DNA from: Stieleria varia
GTDB lineage: Bacteria; Planctomycetota; Planctomycetia; Pirellulales; Pirellulaceae
DNA length: 64,000 bases
Direction: 5' to 3'
Assembly: GCF_038443385.1 (NCBI RefSeq)
Contig: NZ_CP151726.1
Coordinates: 3,162,001 to 3,226,000, forward strand
In this document: piece by piece, positions 34,067 through 41,136 of the stretch
Position numbering within the stretch: position 1 is the first letter of the stretch
Layout: each line of letters starts with the position of its first letter
The notes under the pieces: model-generated
The model's input: the letters and a program-made list of their open reading frames with translations, nothing else
The model's database searches: none
Told to the model about the DNA's origin: nothing
Translations under genes and position numbers: made by a program

Positions 34067-34858
34067 ATGTTGCTTAGCGAGCCTCCGGAAACCGAATACG
34101 ACCTTCGACTGAGCGCATTTGGGTTTCCACTGCGGATCAGTTGGACGTTTTGGCTGGGGGCCGTCGTCTTTGGACACAATTTTGCCCAACTTGTTGACCG
34201 TCAGTTCGCCGCATCAAGTCCCGGTGTGTTACCGCTGCTGGTTTTGTGGACGATCTGCATGCTGATTTCGATATGGATCCACGAACTCGGACACGCTGTT
34301 GCCTTTCGCTTCTATGGGATTCAATCGACGCTCGTCCTGTATCACTTCGGCGGCTTGGCCATCCCGATCAGCTCCTATAACCCTGGTCGATCATTCGCCC
34401 GGCTACGTCCCGGCGAAGACTTGCTCATCGCGCTTGCCGGTCCCGTTGCACAGCTCTTGTCTGCGGCGGCAGTGATTGGGGTTGTCAAATTGGCAGGTTA
34501 CCAAGTCGATGCGTTCAACTGGATGCCAGCCGGTTTGCATCGCATCCCTTGGGTAGGCGAAGGCGAGCCGATCGACAGTGCAGGCCTCTACGCGATCGTG
34601 TTCTTCTATGTGTTCCCGAGCGTGCTGTGGGCATTGTTGAATCTGGTCCCCGTTTGGCCGCTCGATGGTGGGCGAATCATGCGTTCCATCGTCCTCATGG
34701 CCGGTGGTGACCTTGCGCAATCCTTGTGGATCAGTGTCATCACGGCCGGTGCGTTGGCCGTTTACTCGTTCAAGAGTGGGAACACGATGATGGCGATCTT
34801 CTTTGCCATGTTTGCGTTCAGCAGTTACCAGTTGACCCAACAAAACAACTGGCGATGA
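34067..34858 (+). CDS. site-2 protease family (M50) membrane metalloprotease
   Basis: The 263-residue integral membrane protein has the zinc motif HELGH (His72, Glu73, His76) in the second hydrophobic helix. The third ligand is in VPVWPLDGGRI, the standard NPxDG-equivalent of the family. About five hydrophobic segments are visible; no PDZ or CBS domain is present, so it is a minimal group III-type member (SpoIVFB-like). It may cleave a membrane-anchored regulator within the bilayer. Nearby genes give no obvious substrate. It follows the hydrolase gene by 106 bases on the same strand. Confidence 0.9.
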   Translation: MLLSEPPETEYDLRLSAFGFPLRISWTFWLGAVVFGHNFAQLVDRQFAASSPGVLPLLVLWTICMLISIWIHELGHAVAFRFYGIQSTLVLYHFGGLAIPISSYNPGRSFARLRPGEDLLIALAGPVAQLLSAAAVIGVVKLAGYQVDAFNWMPAGLHRIPWVGEGEPIDSAGLYAIVFFYVFPSVLWALLNLVPVWPLDGGRIMRSIVLMAGGDLAQSLWISVITAGALAVYSFKSGNTMMAIFFAMFAFSSYQLTQQNNWR

Positions 34859-35673
34859 CAATCGGTAACGAGAACGAGTCTTCGCATAGATCGCAGAGGC
34901 GAACCAAGTGTTGCATTTTGCATCACGTGTCAGGTGCTCTGCATAGGTCATTGGGTGACGTAGCGCGCTGTTGTGAACTCGCGCGCAACGACAGTTGACT
35001 TACTGATCGAAGGTCAAGTTGCAGCGCATCGATGGAATCATGCGCTCTGTTTTTTAGCGCCGAACATGACGCGACGATGCGCAAAACGGTTTCTCAAAGC
35101 TCAAAGTTGTCCTCTTGAGCAAAAAAAGTTCATGTTTTTTTTTGCTTCAAGACGCTCACTTGCAGACCCCTTTTTCGTGCTCGCGCATGACGTCGTCAGC
35201 GCGCCGTTGCGACAGTCAACATGCATCGTATGCACGCGCATCGAAGTGCTCATGATCAATGCGCAGCGCAACAAGACGCGATATTTTTTGCCGTGTTTTA
35301 CGATGTTTGCGCATCGATCATTCCGTCGCGCGCATGATGCGAACGTCACACATCGCGATCACGTTGCGCGTGATCACAAACATGGTTGGTGTTTACCGAC
35401 GCATGCATCGCGCAGCGCTTACGACGTTGCCGACACGGCACCGCGCGAACGTTGTGCAAGCATTTTTTTTTCAAAAAGATGTTGCGTCGTACGGCTCAGC
35501 GCGTACAAATACTCGCAAGTTTTACACGTTGGATGCTGAGAGACTCTTAGACGTGGATCGTCGACCTCTCAGTGACCAATACATTCACAACGATTGGTGA
35601 GCCGTGGCCGGTGGCTTTTGAGACATCGTCGTCTCTCAAGTCACAATGACTCACCGTCGTGTCCTTTCTTCGC
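34859..35673 (+). other. 0.8-kb noncoding leader upstream of the histone H1-like gene
   Basis: No convincing gene was found. Open frames present here have unnatural composition and no homology that I can recognise. The sequence differs from its surroundings. It is rich in ATGCGC, GCGCA, CGCGAT and TGATCA words and in T or A runs (for example around 35137-35147 and 35463-35472), with many short palindromes. It could be a long promoter or leader, a bent-DNA region, or an unrecognised RNA gene. Confidence 0.5.
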
Positions 35674-35678
35674 GGAGG
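35674..35678 (+). promoter_or_regulatory. Shine-Dalgarno defining a GTG start
   Basis: GGAGG lies 6 bases before GTG 35685 and decides the start of the histone-like gene in favour of GTG over the upstream ATG 35646. Confidence 0.8.
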
Positions 35679-35684
35679 AAGAAC

Positions 35685-35885
35685 GTGGCCAAGAAAAAAG
35701 CAAAGAAGAAGGTCGCCAAAAAGGCAGCCAAGAAAAAAGTAGCCAAGAAGGCAACCAAGAAGAAGGCTGCCAAGAAGGCAACAAAGAAGAAGGCGACCAA
35801 GAAGAAGGCTACTAAGAAGAAAGCCACCAAGAAAAAGGCTACCAAGAAGAAAGCGACCAAAAAGGCCGCTAAGAAGCGTCGCTAG
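35685..35885 (+). CDS. histone H1-like Lys/Ala-repeat DNA-binding protein
   Basis: The 66-residue product consists almost entirely of AKK, TKK and KKA repeats ending in KKRR, with a very high predicted pI. It resembles the C-terminal tail of histone H1 and bacterial Hc1/Hc2-type proteins, which bind and compact DNA without a folded domain. The start is GTG 35685, supported by GGAGG upstream. The upstream ATG at 35646 lacks a ribosome site and would add a dissimilar arginine-rich N-terminus. The coding repeats are near-identical at the DNA level (AAGAAG-rich), so repeat number may vary between strains. A strong terminator follows. It may contribute to the condensed nucleoid typical of this phylum; that role is inference. 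Confidence 0.88.
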   Translation: MAKKKAKKKVAKKAAKKKVAKKATKKKAAKKATKKKATKKKATKKKATKKKATKKKATKKAAKKRR

Positions 35886-35939
35886 TCTTCTTCCGGATCA
35901 CCGCTCCACGGAGCAGTGCCCCCCAATCAACAAACGTGA

Positions 35940-35974
35940 CCGCGTCAGAGCTTGCTCCGACGCGGTTTTTTTTT
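35940..35974 (+). terminator. rho-independent terminator after the histone-like gene
   Basis: CCGCGTC/GACGCGG stem, extended by GAGC/GCTC across one mismatch, followed by nine T residues. Confidence 0.92.
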
Positions 35975-36050
35975 GCCCCAACGACAGTATTGGTGGGAAA
36001 GGTGGGCAAAATGAGGCATTTGCGTCGCCCCATGATTCATTCCTCACAAG

Positions 36051-36215
36051 GCGTATGGTTTGTGCTTGGGCAGATGGTGGCGTTCGTTTTCGACTTGGAA
36101 AGTCGAACGACAATTGTCGCTCGACTTTCCAGGTCGATAGCGTGCCCCGCTGAGCGATTCACCAATCCCAAACGCTGACTTGCGCAGACCGACACCCGCC
36201 CTCGCAGTCTCCCAA
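36051..36215. repeat. dispersed paired mini-hairpin repeat, copy 3
   Basis: The longest copy of the element at 3753 and 15605. It shares the 5' flank ATGGTTTG...TTGGGC-type sequence with copy 1 and the 3' flank CCAATCCCAAACGCT with copy 2. The left arm is intact; the right arm has one change giving a G-T pair. The middle reads CGACAATTGTCG, a perfect palindrome. Confidence 0.85.
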
Positions 36216-36262
36216 TCGGCCCTAGTGCATCGTCCAGTCTTAGAACGTGGGTTCGGTAGATG

Positions 36263-36322
36263 AGCCGTTTTGGCGTTAGCCACGGTTTTCGTGCCACAAC
36301 CGTGGCTAACGCCAAAACGGCT
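36263..36322. repeat. 25-bp perfect inverted repeat
   Basis: Arms 36263-36287 and 36298-36322 are exact reverse complements around a 10-base loop, with the core GTTTTGGCGTTAGCCACGG. It could fold into a very stable hairpin. It lies in the 684-base gap 35975-36658, which holds no gene but several repeats, including a TAGCCCGGATGATTCATGCG-type fragment near 36384 that resembles one near 15309. Confidence 0.9.
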
Positions 36323-36485
36323 AACCCCAAAATCAAGACCGGACGATGCCCTAGCCCAGATATTGCATCAGCCGGAGTGCGCTAGCCCGGATGATTCATG
36401 CGACTCACTACAGTCTTCGCAATACGTTTGCACGGAACGGCTTGTGCGGATTGGTAGGAAAACAGTCTGCGCAGATCAGCCGCCA

Positions 36486-36536
36486 CGCGATAGCGTCCGG
36501 TTCCCCGCCTGTAATCAGGAACCGGACGCTATCGCG
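36486..36536. repeat. 19-bp perfect inverted repeat
   Basis: Arms 36486-36504 and 36518-36536 (CGCGATAGCGTCCGGTTCC and its complement) with a 13-base loop. It lies about 120 bases beyond the 3' end of the Mrp gene. Confidence 0.88.
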
Positions 36537-36658
36537 TGCCGGCTGATGCATCAAACGGCAACGTCCTACTTTCAACGTCAGCCAAGTCGCCATTATCACG
36601 TGCGTCGTCGTGACAGACGTCCATGCAATATCCGGCCAAAGGGGTTGCAGAGCCTAGC

Positions 36659-37756
36659 CTATAGCGTCGGCAGGCTTGCTGTCGGGGGCGAGGCCGCGGC
36701 TCGCGACGCCAACGTCTGGACCATCGATACGACGATGGACTCAAACGGCGCCCTAGCCGCCGCGTTCTCCAGCAGTTCTTGTGACAATCGGCCTTCGTCA
36801 CCGGCTGACCGCAGGGAGATGTTCAGTGGCAGGGCGCCCAAGAAAGGGACGGCCAACTCCTCTGCTTTATCTCTTGCTCCGCCTTTGCCAAAGATGTCGT
36901 AGGACTTGCCGCAGTCTGGGCACTGAAACCCGCTCATGTTTTCCACCATGCCCAGCAACGGGATGTTGACCTTTCGGAACATCGCAATCGCTTTGACCGC
37001 ATCGAGCAATGCGACTTCCTGTGGCGTGCATACAACGACACTGCCCGCAATGGGAACGGCTTGCGAAAGTGTCAATGCAACATCGCCCGTGCCCGGCGGC
37101 ATGTCGATCACCAAGTAGTCCAGTTCACCCCATGCGGTCATTCCCAAGAACTGGTTGATCGAACCGTGCAGCATCGGTCCGCGCCAGATCACGGCTTCAT
37201 TGGGGGCGACCAGAAAGCCCATCGACATCACGGGCATCGGAAAAAGTGAATCGTCGTCGTCACGCAGAAAGATCGGTTCGATCTTTTCACCTTTGGCAAA
37301 AGCCGGCCGGCCCGAGAGCCCCAGTAGGTGGGGGATGCTGGGGCCATAAACGTCCGCGTCCATCAGGCCGACGTTGGCGCCCATTTGCCTCAGCGTCAGT
37401 GCGATGCCACTGGCGACGGTGCTTTTCCCCACGCCACCTTTGCCACTGCCGACAGCGATCACGCTTTTGACACGCAATCCTGTTTGCCCCAGTCTGGCTG
37501 GCGGGCGTTGATGGGTGACGAGGTTGATCGACACCGTTGTTCCGGGTGTCAGCGAGGTGAGTTTGGACTCGATCGCGTTGCAAACATCGGTCGCAATCGG
37601 CATTGAGTGGGTGGTCAGGCCGATCGTCGCGGTTACTTTCAGGCCATCGATCGTGATGTCACCGATTTGCCCCATGGAGCCCATCGGTCTGCCCGTTTCG
37701 GGATCGGCGTGCTGATTGAGGCAATCACGGACGGTTTGTTCGTTCAGATCAGGCAT
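36659..37756 (-). CDS. Mrp/NBP35-family iron-sulfur cluster carrier ATPase
   Basis: The 365-residue cytoplasmic P-loop ATPase carries and transfers iron-sulfur clusters to apoproteins. An N-terminal MIP18/DUF59-like domain (about 1-85, VRDCLNQHADPETGRPMGSMGQI) is followed by the ATPase domain. The deviant Walker A is GSGKGGVGKST, and the switch regions are LMDADVYGPSIPHLLG and IDMPPGTGDV. The cluster-binding pair is CPDC in ENMSGFQCPDCG. Length and layout match bacterial ApbC/Mrp. ATG 37756 (MPDLNEQTV) is preferred over the in-frame ATG at 37783. It has no obvious operon partner. Confidence 0.95.
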   Translation of the reverse strand: MPDLNEQTVRDCLNQHADPETGRPMGSMGQIGDITIDGLKVTATIGLTTHSMPIATDVCNAIESKLTSLTPGTTVSINLVTHQRPPARLGQTGLRVKSVIAVGSGKGGVGKSTVASGIALTLRQMGANVGLMDADVYGPSIPHLLGLSGRPAFAKGEKIEPIFLRDDDDSLFPMPVMSMGFLVAPNEAVIWRGPMLHGSINQFLGMTAWGELDYLVIDMPPGTGDVALTLSQAVPIAGSVVVCTPQEVALLDAVKAIAMFRKVNIPLLGMVENMSGFQCPDCGKSYDIFGKGGARDKAEELAVPFLGALPLNISLRSAGDEGRLSQELLENAAARAPFESIVVSMVQTLASRAAASPPTASLPTL

Positions 37757-37906
37757 GGCAACGTTTTGTGGCGGGGGATGCAAAATTTGTTGTCAACAAA
37801 GGCCTGTCAGTAGAAAGCCAGCACCGTGGGTGAGCAACCCGTGGCAACAGTTCAGCGAGTCTGGCGTCAGTGATCCTGACGCTGGGGACGTACGAAAGAG
37901 AAGAGT

Positions 37907-37980
37907 CCTGTCTCGTTGCAGAAAAACACGCGGAGCGATGATTGCTACGTGGATTTCGAGACACTTATTTTCCGTACGTC
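37907..37980. repeat. 75-bp dispersed repeat (GATGATTGCTACGTGGATTT type), copy 1
   Basis: Closely matches 44512-44586. The best conserved block is GCGATGATTGCTACGTGGAT followed by a CACTTATTTTCCG segment. Its end covers the last codons and stop of the small hypothetical gene at 37965. Confidence 0.85.
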
Positions 37981-38423
37981 CCGATACGGGCTCGGTGACG
38001 ATCGATCAGCTGTCGAAATCTCGGCATGTCTTCGGGGTTCCCGATGGTGGCAAGCGTGCCCAATTCGGCCAGCTCCAGGACCGCGTCGACACGGACGTCA
38101 TCGACTGCCAACAATTGCAAGATGCGGCCATTTGCGGTCATCGACGTGCTGGAGACGTGCTGGGCCAGTTTGCCGAGTTGAGGCGGACTCACCACCCACA
38201 AAACGGTTCCACAAAGGTCGCGTCGACTGGGCGTTTTGTATTCCGCCAAAGGTGTCGTGACGATTTCGGTGTGCAGTCGGTCAAGGCGCCCCACTGTCGG
38301 CACTTGAGAATTGGGCCGAGGCAACCAAAAACGGTTTGCAGCGGATGTCCATCGCGTTCCCGTTTCGCAGACGCGAATCAGATAGGTCACGCGTTGAGAG
38401 GGTAGGGGTCTTGGGGATGGCAT
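37965..38423 (-). CDS. hypothetical protein ending inside a dispersed repeat
   Basis: I do not recognise this 152-residue product. It has no signal peptide or membrane segment. The body looks protein-like (GRLDRLHTEIVTTPLAEY, CGTVLWVVSPPQLGKLAQHV, AVDDVRVDAVLELAELGTLA). A predicted alpha/beta pattern in the second half could resemble a small regulatory or receiver-like fold, but no signature is clear. The stop codon and last residues are encoded within the repeat at 37907-37980, suggesting that repeat insertion trimmed or replaced the original C-terminus. The start ATG at 38423 is tentative. Confidence 0.5.
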   Translation of the reverse strand: MPSPRPLPSQRVTYLIRVCETGTRWTSAANRFWLPRPNSQVPTVGRLDRLHTEIVTTPLAEYKTPSRRDLCGTVLWVVSPPQLGKLAQHVSSTSMTANGRILQLLAVDDVRVDAVLELAELGTLATIGNPEDMPRFRQLIDRHRARIGTYGK

Positions 38424-38495
38424 CGCGTGCGTCTTGATGGCGGGTTCGGTCGGGGTGGCAACGGAGACTGCTGATTGAGTCGTGTCGCGTTATCA

Positions 38496-38571
38496 CTGTG
38501 AGCCGATGGCGCTAGCCACGGGCCTCGAAGGGTTTCGTCAACACCATGAGGCCCGCGGCTAGCGCTGGACT
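38496..38571. repeat. 52-bp dispersed repeat, copy 2, forming a hairpin
   Basis: 38496-38547 is the inverted copy of 15479-15530. Here the sequence continues into GAGGCCCGCGGCTAGCGC, giving an 18-19 bp imperfect inverted repeat with CGCTAGCCACGGGCCTC. The gap 38424-38809 holds no gene. Confidence 0.8.
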
Positions 38572-38636
38572 GCTCAAAGTTTGGGGTTGACATTGTTTTT
38601 TCAGTCCATGTTTTCGTTCCATGCATCGCAATCAAA

Positions 38637-38709
38637 GTGAGCCTCAGACGCTAGCCGTGGGCCGGCACCACAATCCGCCTCAGGCCTACGGCTATCGCCT
38701 GAGGCTCAC
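38637..38709. repeat. 27-bp imperfect inverted repeat
   Basis: Arms 38637-38663 and 38683-38709 pair with three mismatches (GTGAGCCTCAG at the outside, TAGCCGT inside). It lies about 100 bases downstream of the regulator gene end at 38810. Confidence 0.8.
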
Positions 38710-38809
38710 TGGGCCTACCGGCTGCGCCGGCTGTAGGGACATAAACTTGCGCAAACCCAAAAAGACACAACACCAAACTTTGATCAGTCCAGTCTTCAAC
38801 GACATCCGG

Positions 38810-40261
38810 TCAGGCATCGGGTTCTTGATCGAGTTTGCGGAGCAGTCGCGCGCGGCTGATTCCCAATCGCCGTGCCGCTTCGGCGCGGTTGCCGTCGCAC
38901 AGCCGCAGCATGTCATCGATCAGCGAAGACTCATACTTTTGCACCAGTTCGTCCAGTGGAAACGAGTCATCTGGATCGTTTTGAGGTTTTCCCGAGCGAA
39001 AGGATCGAATGACCAGAGGCAAGTTCTCCACCGCGATGGCTTGAGTGGTCGATGATCGGGCCGCGTGTCGGATCGCGTGTTCTAGTTCGTCGATATTCTG
39101 TGGCCATGGATAGATCACCAGGGCATCCAGCGCTGCGCGTCCGATGCGTTCTGCGATGCTTTCACCGGCAGCATGATGGCGATCCAGCATTGCGGTGGCC
39201 AAGATTGAAATGTCTTCCACACGCTCAGCCAGGGCTGGCAAACGAACCGACAACGTGCTCAACGCGTCGATCAAGGTGCCTGTCAATCCGATCGGCGTTT
39301 CGCCGCTCTCATTTTGCGTCTCCCAGTCATTGACATCGACGACCTCATCTGACAATTCAACGGGCTGCTCGCCACACAAGCCGAGCACGCGGAGTCGATC
39401 CGGAAAAGCGTCCAGCAACTGCGTCAGTCTGTGCTGGGCTTCAATCGGCATTTGATCCAAGTCACGAACCAGCGCGGTTCCGCTGGATGACTGTGAACCG
39501 GTCAAGTGGGTCAGCAGCGGGGCCATCGAGGCATCGAGCAACTCAGCGTCCATCAACGGACCTTCGATCACGCTCAGGGGTTCACCTGGCGCGCTCCATT
39601 GGTGGACTTGGCGGGCGATCGATTCCCGCCCTGAGCCTGCGGGGCCGAAAAAGCCGACGTGAGTCCGGACGGCAGCGGCGACACGCAGTCGTGCGCGGAT
39701 GCGGCGAGCGGCGGGCGAGTTGCCTGCGGTGACAATCGAACAGCGGGTCGCGTGATGACGACGCCAATGATCGAGCGTTTCACGCCGCAAGACGACGTCG
39801 CGCATTTCAGAGGACATCGGTGCCGCGTCAAACGGCTGGCGGTCACCGCGGTGGTCTTCAAACTGGCCGGCGATCGCAAGCGTCAACGCTTTGTCGGCGC
39901 TCCCCAATCGCACAAAGCGAACTTCCATCGGCGGAATCGTCGAGGCGATTTGCGATGAACGTTCGCGCTTGATCGGTTTCGCGGCGACCAATGGCGGTTG
40001 GACATTCAGTCGCGCCGTTCCACGGTCCAGAAAGCCTGGTGGCGCAGAAAGCGACGCCGCCAGAAAGTCCAACGGATCATCCGAGATGGCGGCTCCGGCA
40101 ACGCATCGGCGACCGATCAATTGTTCGCCGTCGACCTGCAACCAAGTCGATGCGGTCGCGGAAACGTAGATCAGTTTACCCGTCGACCCGATGACCCAAA
40201 AAGGGAAATCGCACGCGTCGAGCGCGCGTGCGAGGGGTCGGATTTTGGTGGCCGATGCCAT
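38810..40261 (-). CDS. degenerate sigma-54-activator-like regulator with Fis-type HTH
   Basis: The 483-residue protein resembles NtrC-type regulators in layout. An N-terminal PAS-like sensor spans about 15-130 (FPFWVIGSTGKLIYVSATAS). A central AAA-like region spans about 180-410. A Fis-type helix-turn-helix lies at the C-terminus (GNRAEAARRLGISRARLLRKL). The ATPase is altered: Walker A reads GPAGSGRES instead of GxxGxGK[ST], with Arg for the key Lys. The GAFTGA loop needed to contact sigma-54 is not present, and the Walker B region reads TALVRDLDQM. It is therefore unlikely to be a normal ATP-driven sigma-54 activator and may be a DNA-binding regulator with a vestigial AAA domain. It is followed after 13 bases by a small secreted protein gene on the same strand. 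Confidence 0.75.
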   Translation of the reverse strand: MASATKIRPLARALDACDFPFWVIGSTGKLIYVSATASTWLQVDGEQLIGRRCVAGAAISDDPLDFLAASLSAPPGFLDRGTARLNVQPPLVAAKPIKRERSSQIASTIPPMEVRFVRLGSADKALTLAIAGQFEDHRGDRQPFDAAPMSSEMRDVVLRRETLDHWRRHHATRCSIVTAGNSPAARRIRARLRVAAAVRTHVGFFGPAGSGRESIARQVHQWSAPGEPLSVIEGPLMDAELLDASMAPLLTHLTGSQSSSGTALVRDLDQMPIEAQHRLTQLLDAFPDRLRVLGLCGEQPVELSDEVVDVNDWETQNESGETPIGLTGTLIDALSTLSVRLPALAERVEDISILATAMLDRHHAAGESIAERIGRAALDALVIYPWPQNIDELEHAIRHAARSSTTQAIAVENLPLVIRSFRSGKPQNDPDDSFPLDELVQKYESSLIDDMLRLCDGNRAEAARRLGISRARLLRKLDQEPDA

Positions 40262-40274
40262 GGGGGACGGTTCG

Positions 40275-40598
40275 TTAAAACACGTCCAGGATGAAGTGGT
40301 GACCGGAGTGATACCGTCGGGTGCTCGGGTAGTAGTTGTGCCACTTTTTGTTGTACACCGGGATTCTCATTTCAGCCGGGTATCGGTGATACATGCTGTC
40401 CGCGCTACGAAAGTACTCTTGTCCCCAGAAGTTTTGGGGGTAGTAGACGTAGGGATAATGGTAGAAACGGTTCCAGTCGCGAGTGCTGGACTGTCCCCCC
40501 CAAGCTTGCCCAAAGGCACGTTGGTCTGCCGAAGCGGTGTCGGCCACGGTGAGAGCGCCGACGGCGATCACAGCGGCAAGAATGATCTTACGGAGCAT
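40275..40598 (-). CDS. small secreted Tyr/Trp-rich protein
   Basis: The 107-residue precursor has a clear signal peptide (LRKIILAAVIAVGALTVADTASA). The mature protein of about 83 residues is rich in aromatic residues and His (FYHYPYVYYPQNFWG, MYHRYP, YNKKWHNYYPSTRRYHSGHH). I do not recognise the family, though similar small exported aromatic-rich proteins occur across Pirellulaceae. ATG 40598 is chosen because the signal peptide begins there; ATG 40619 is possible. It lies upstream of and on the same strand as the degenerate regulator gene (13-base gap), so the two may be co-transcribed. Function unknown; an envelope structural role is a guess. Confidence 0.7.
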   Translation of the reverse strand: MLRKIILAAVIAVGALTVADTASADQRAFGQAWGGQSSTRDWNRFYHYPYVYYPQNFWGQEYFRSADSMYHRYPAEMRIPVYNKKWHNYYPSTRRYHSGHHFILDVF

Positions 40599-41136
40599 TG
40601 CTGCGTTTCCCTTTGTCATGGCTTGCGAGTACCAGGTCATCGACCGGGCAAACGGTTGCATTGAGATGTGTTGACAGTATCCGACACCAACGCGACCGCA
40701 CGGCGGTCAGCTCTGTCGTCGGCGATCGACCGTGGATCCTGCGGGGGACGTCACGGCAAAATCGACCAGCCGAGGCAGCCAACGCACGCAAAAGTGTCTG
40801 GCTCGACCCGGATCATCATTCCTATCGGCACAACCGGATGGATCGGTTGAGTCGATCGTAGGTAGTTTTTGAGCACATCCTGACGCGGCCACGGCCTGTT
40901 CAAGCACTCCGCCAAGTGGGATTCACGCGATTTGCGTCCTTGAAAGCGGGAAAACCCGATGCCACACCACCCGGATGCGTGCGTTGGCGAGCAGGGAAGA
41001 CATCGATCTTTGCCCGCAAAAACCTTATCCTTTAGGGAACGAGATCGTGAATCACTTTCACCCGGATTTATCCCTCTGCTCGGCAGATGGCTTCTCACCG
41101 TTGCCATCAACCACCTATCATTAAGCAATCCGCCGA
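40599..41136. other. intergenic region without a supported gene
   Basis: 538 bases between divergent genes. Open frames here overlap the next gene or have improbable composition. No clear promoter, RNA or repeat was recognised. Confidence 0.5.

Noticed and set aside
35137-35147. Terminator suggested by a T run
   Set aside because: No GC-rich stem immediately precedes the T run.
34973-35539. Possible gene of 188 residues before the histone-like gene
   Set aside because: Improbable amino-acid composition (runs of Phe, many Cys, His and Arg), no ribosome site, and overlapping open frames in other phases. Better explained as noncoding.
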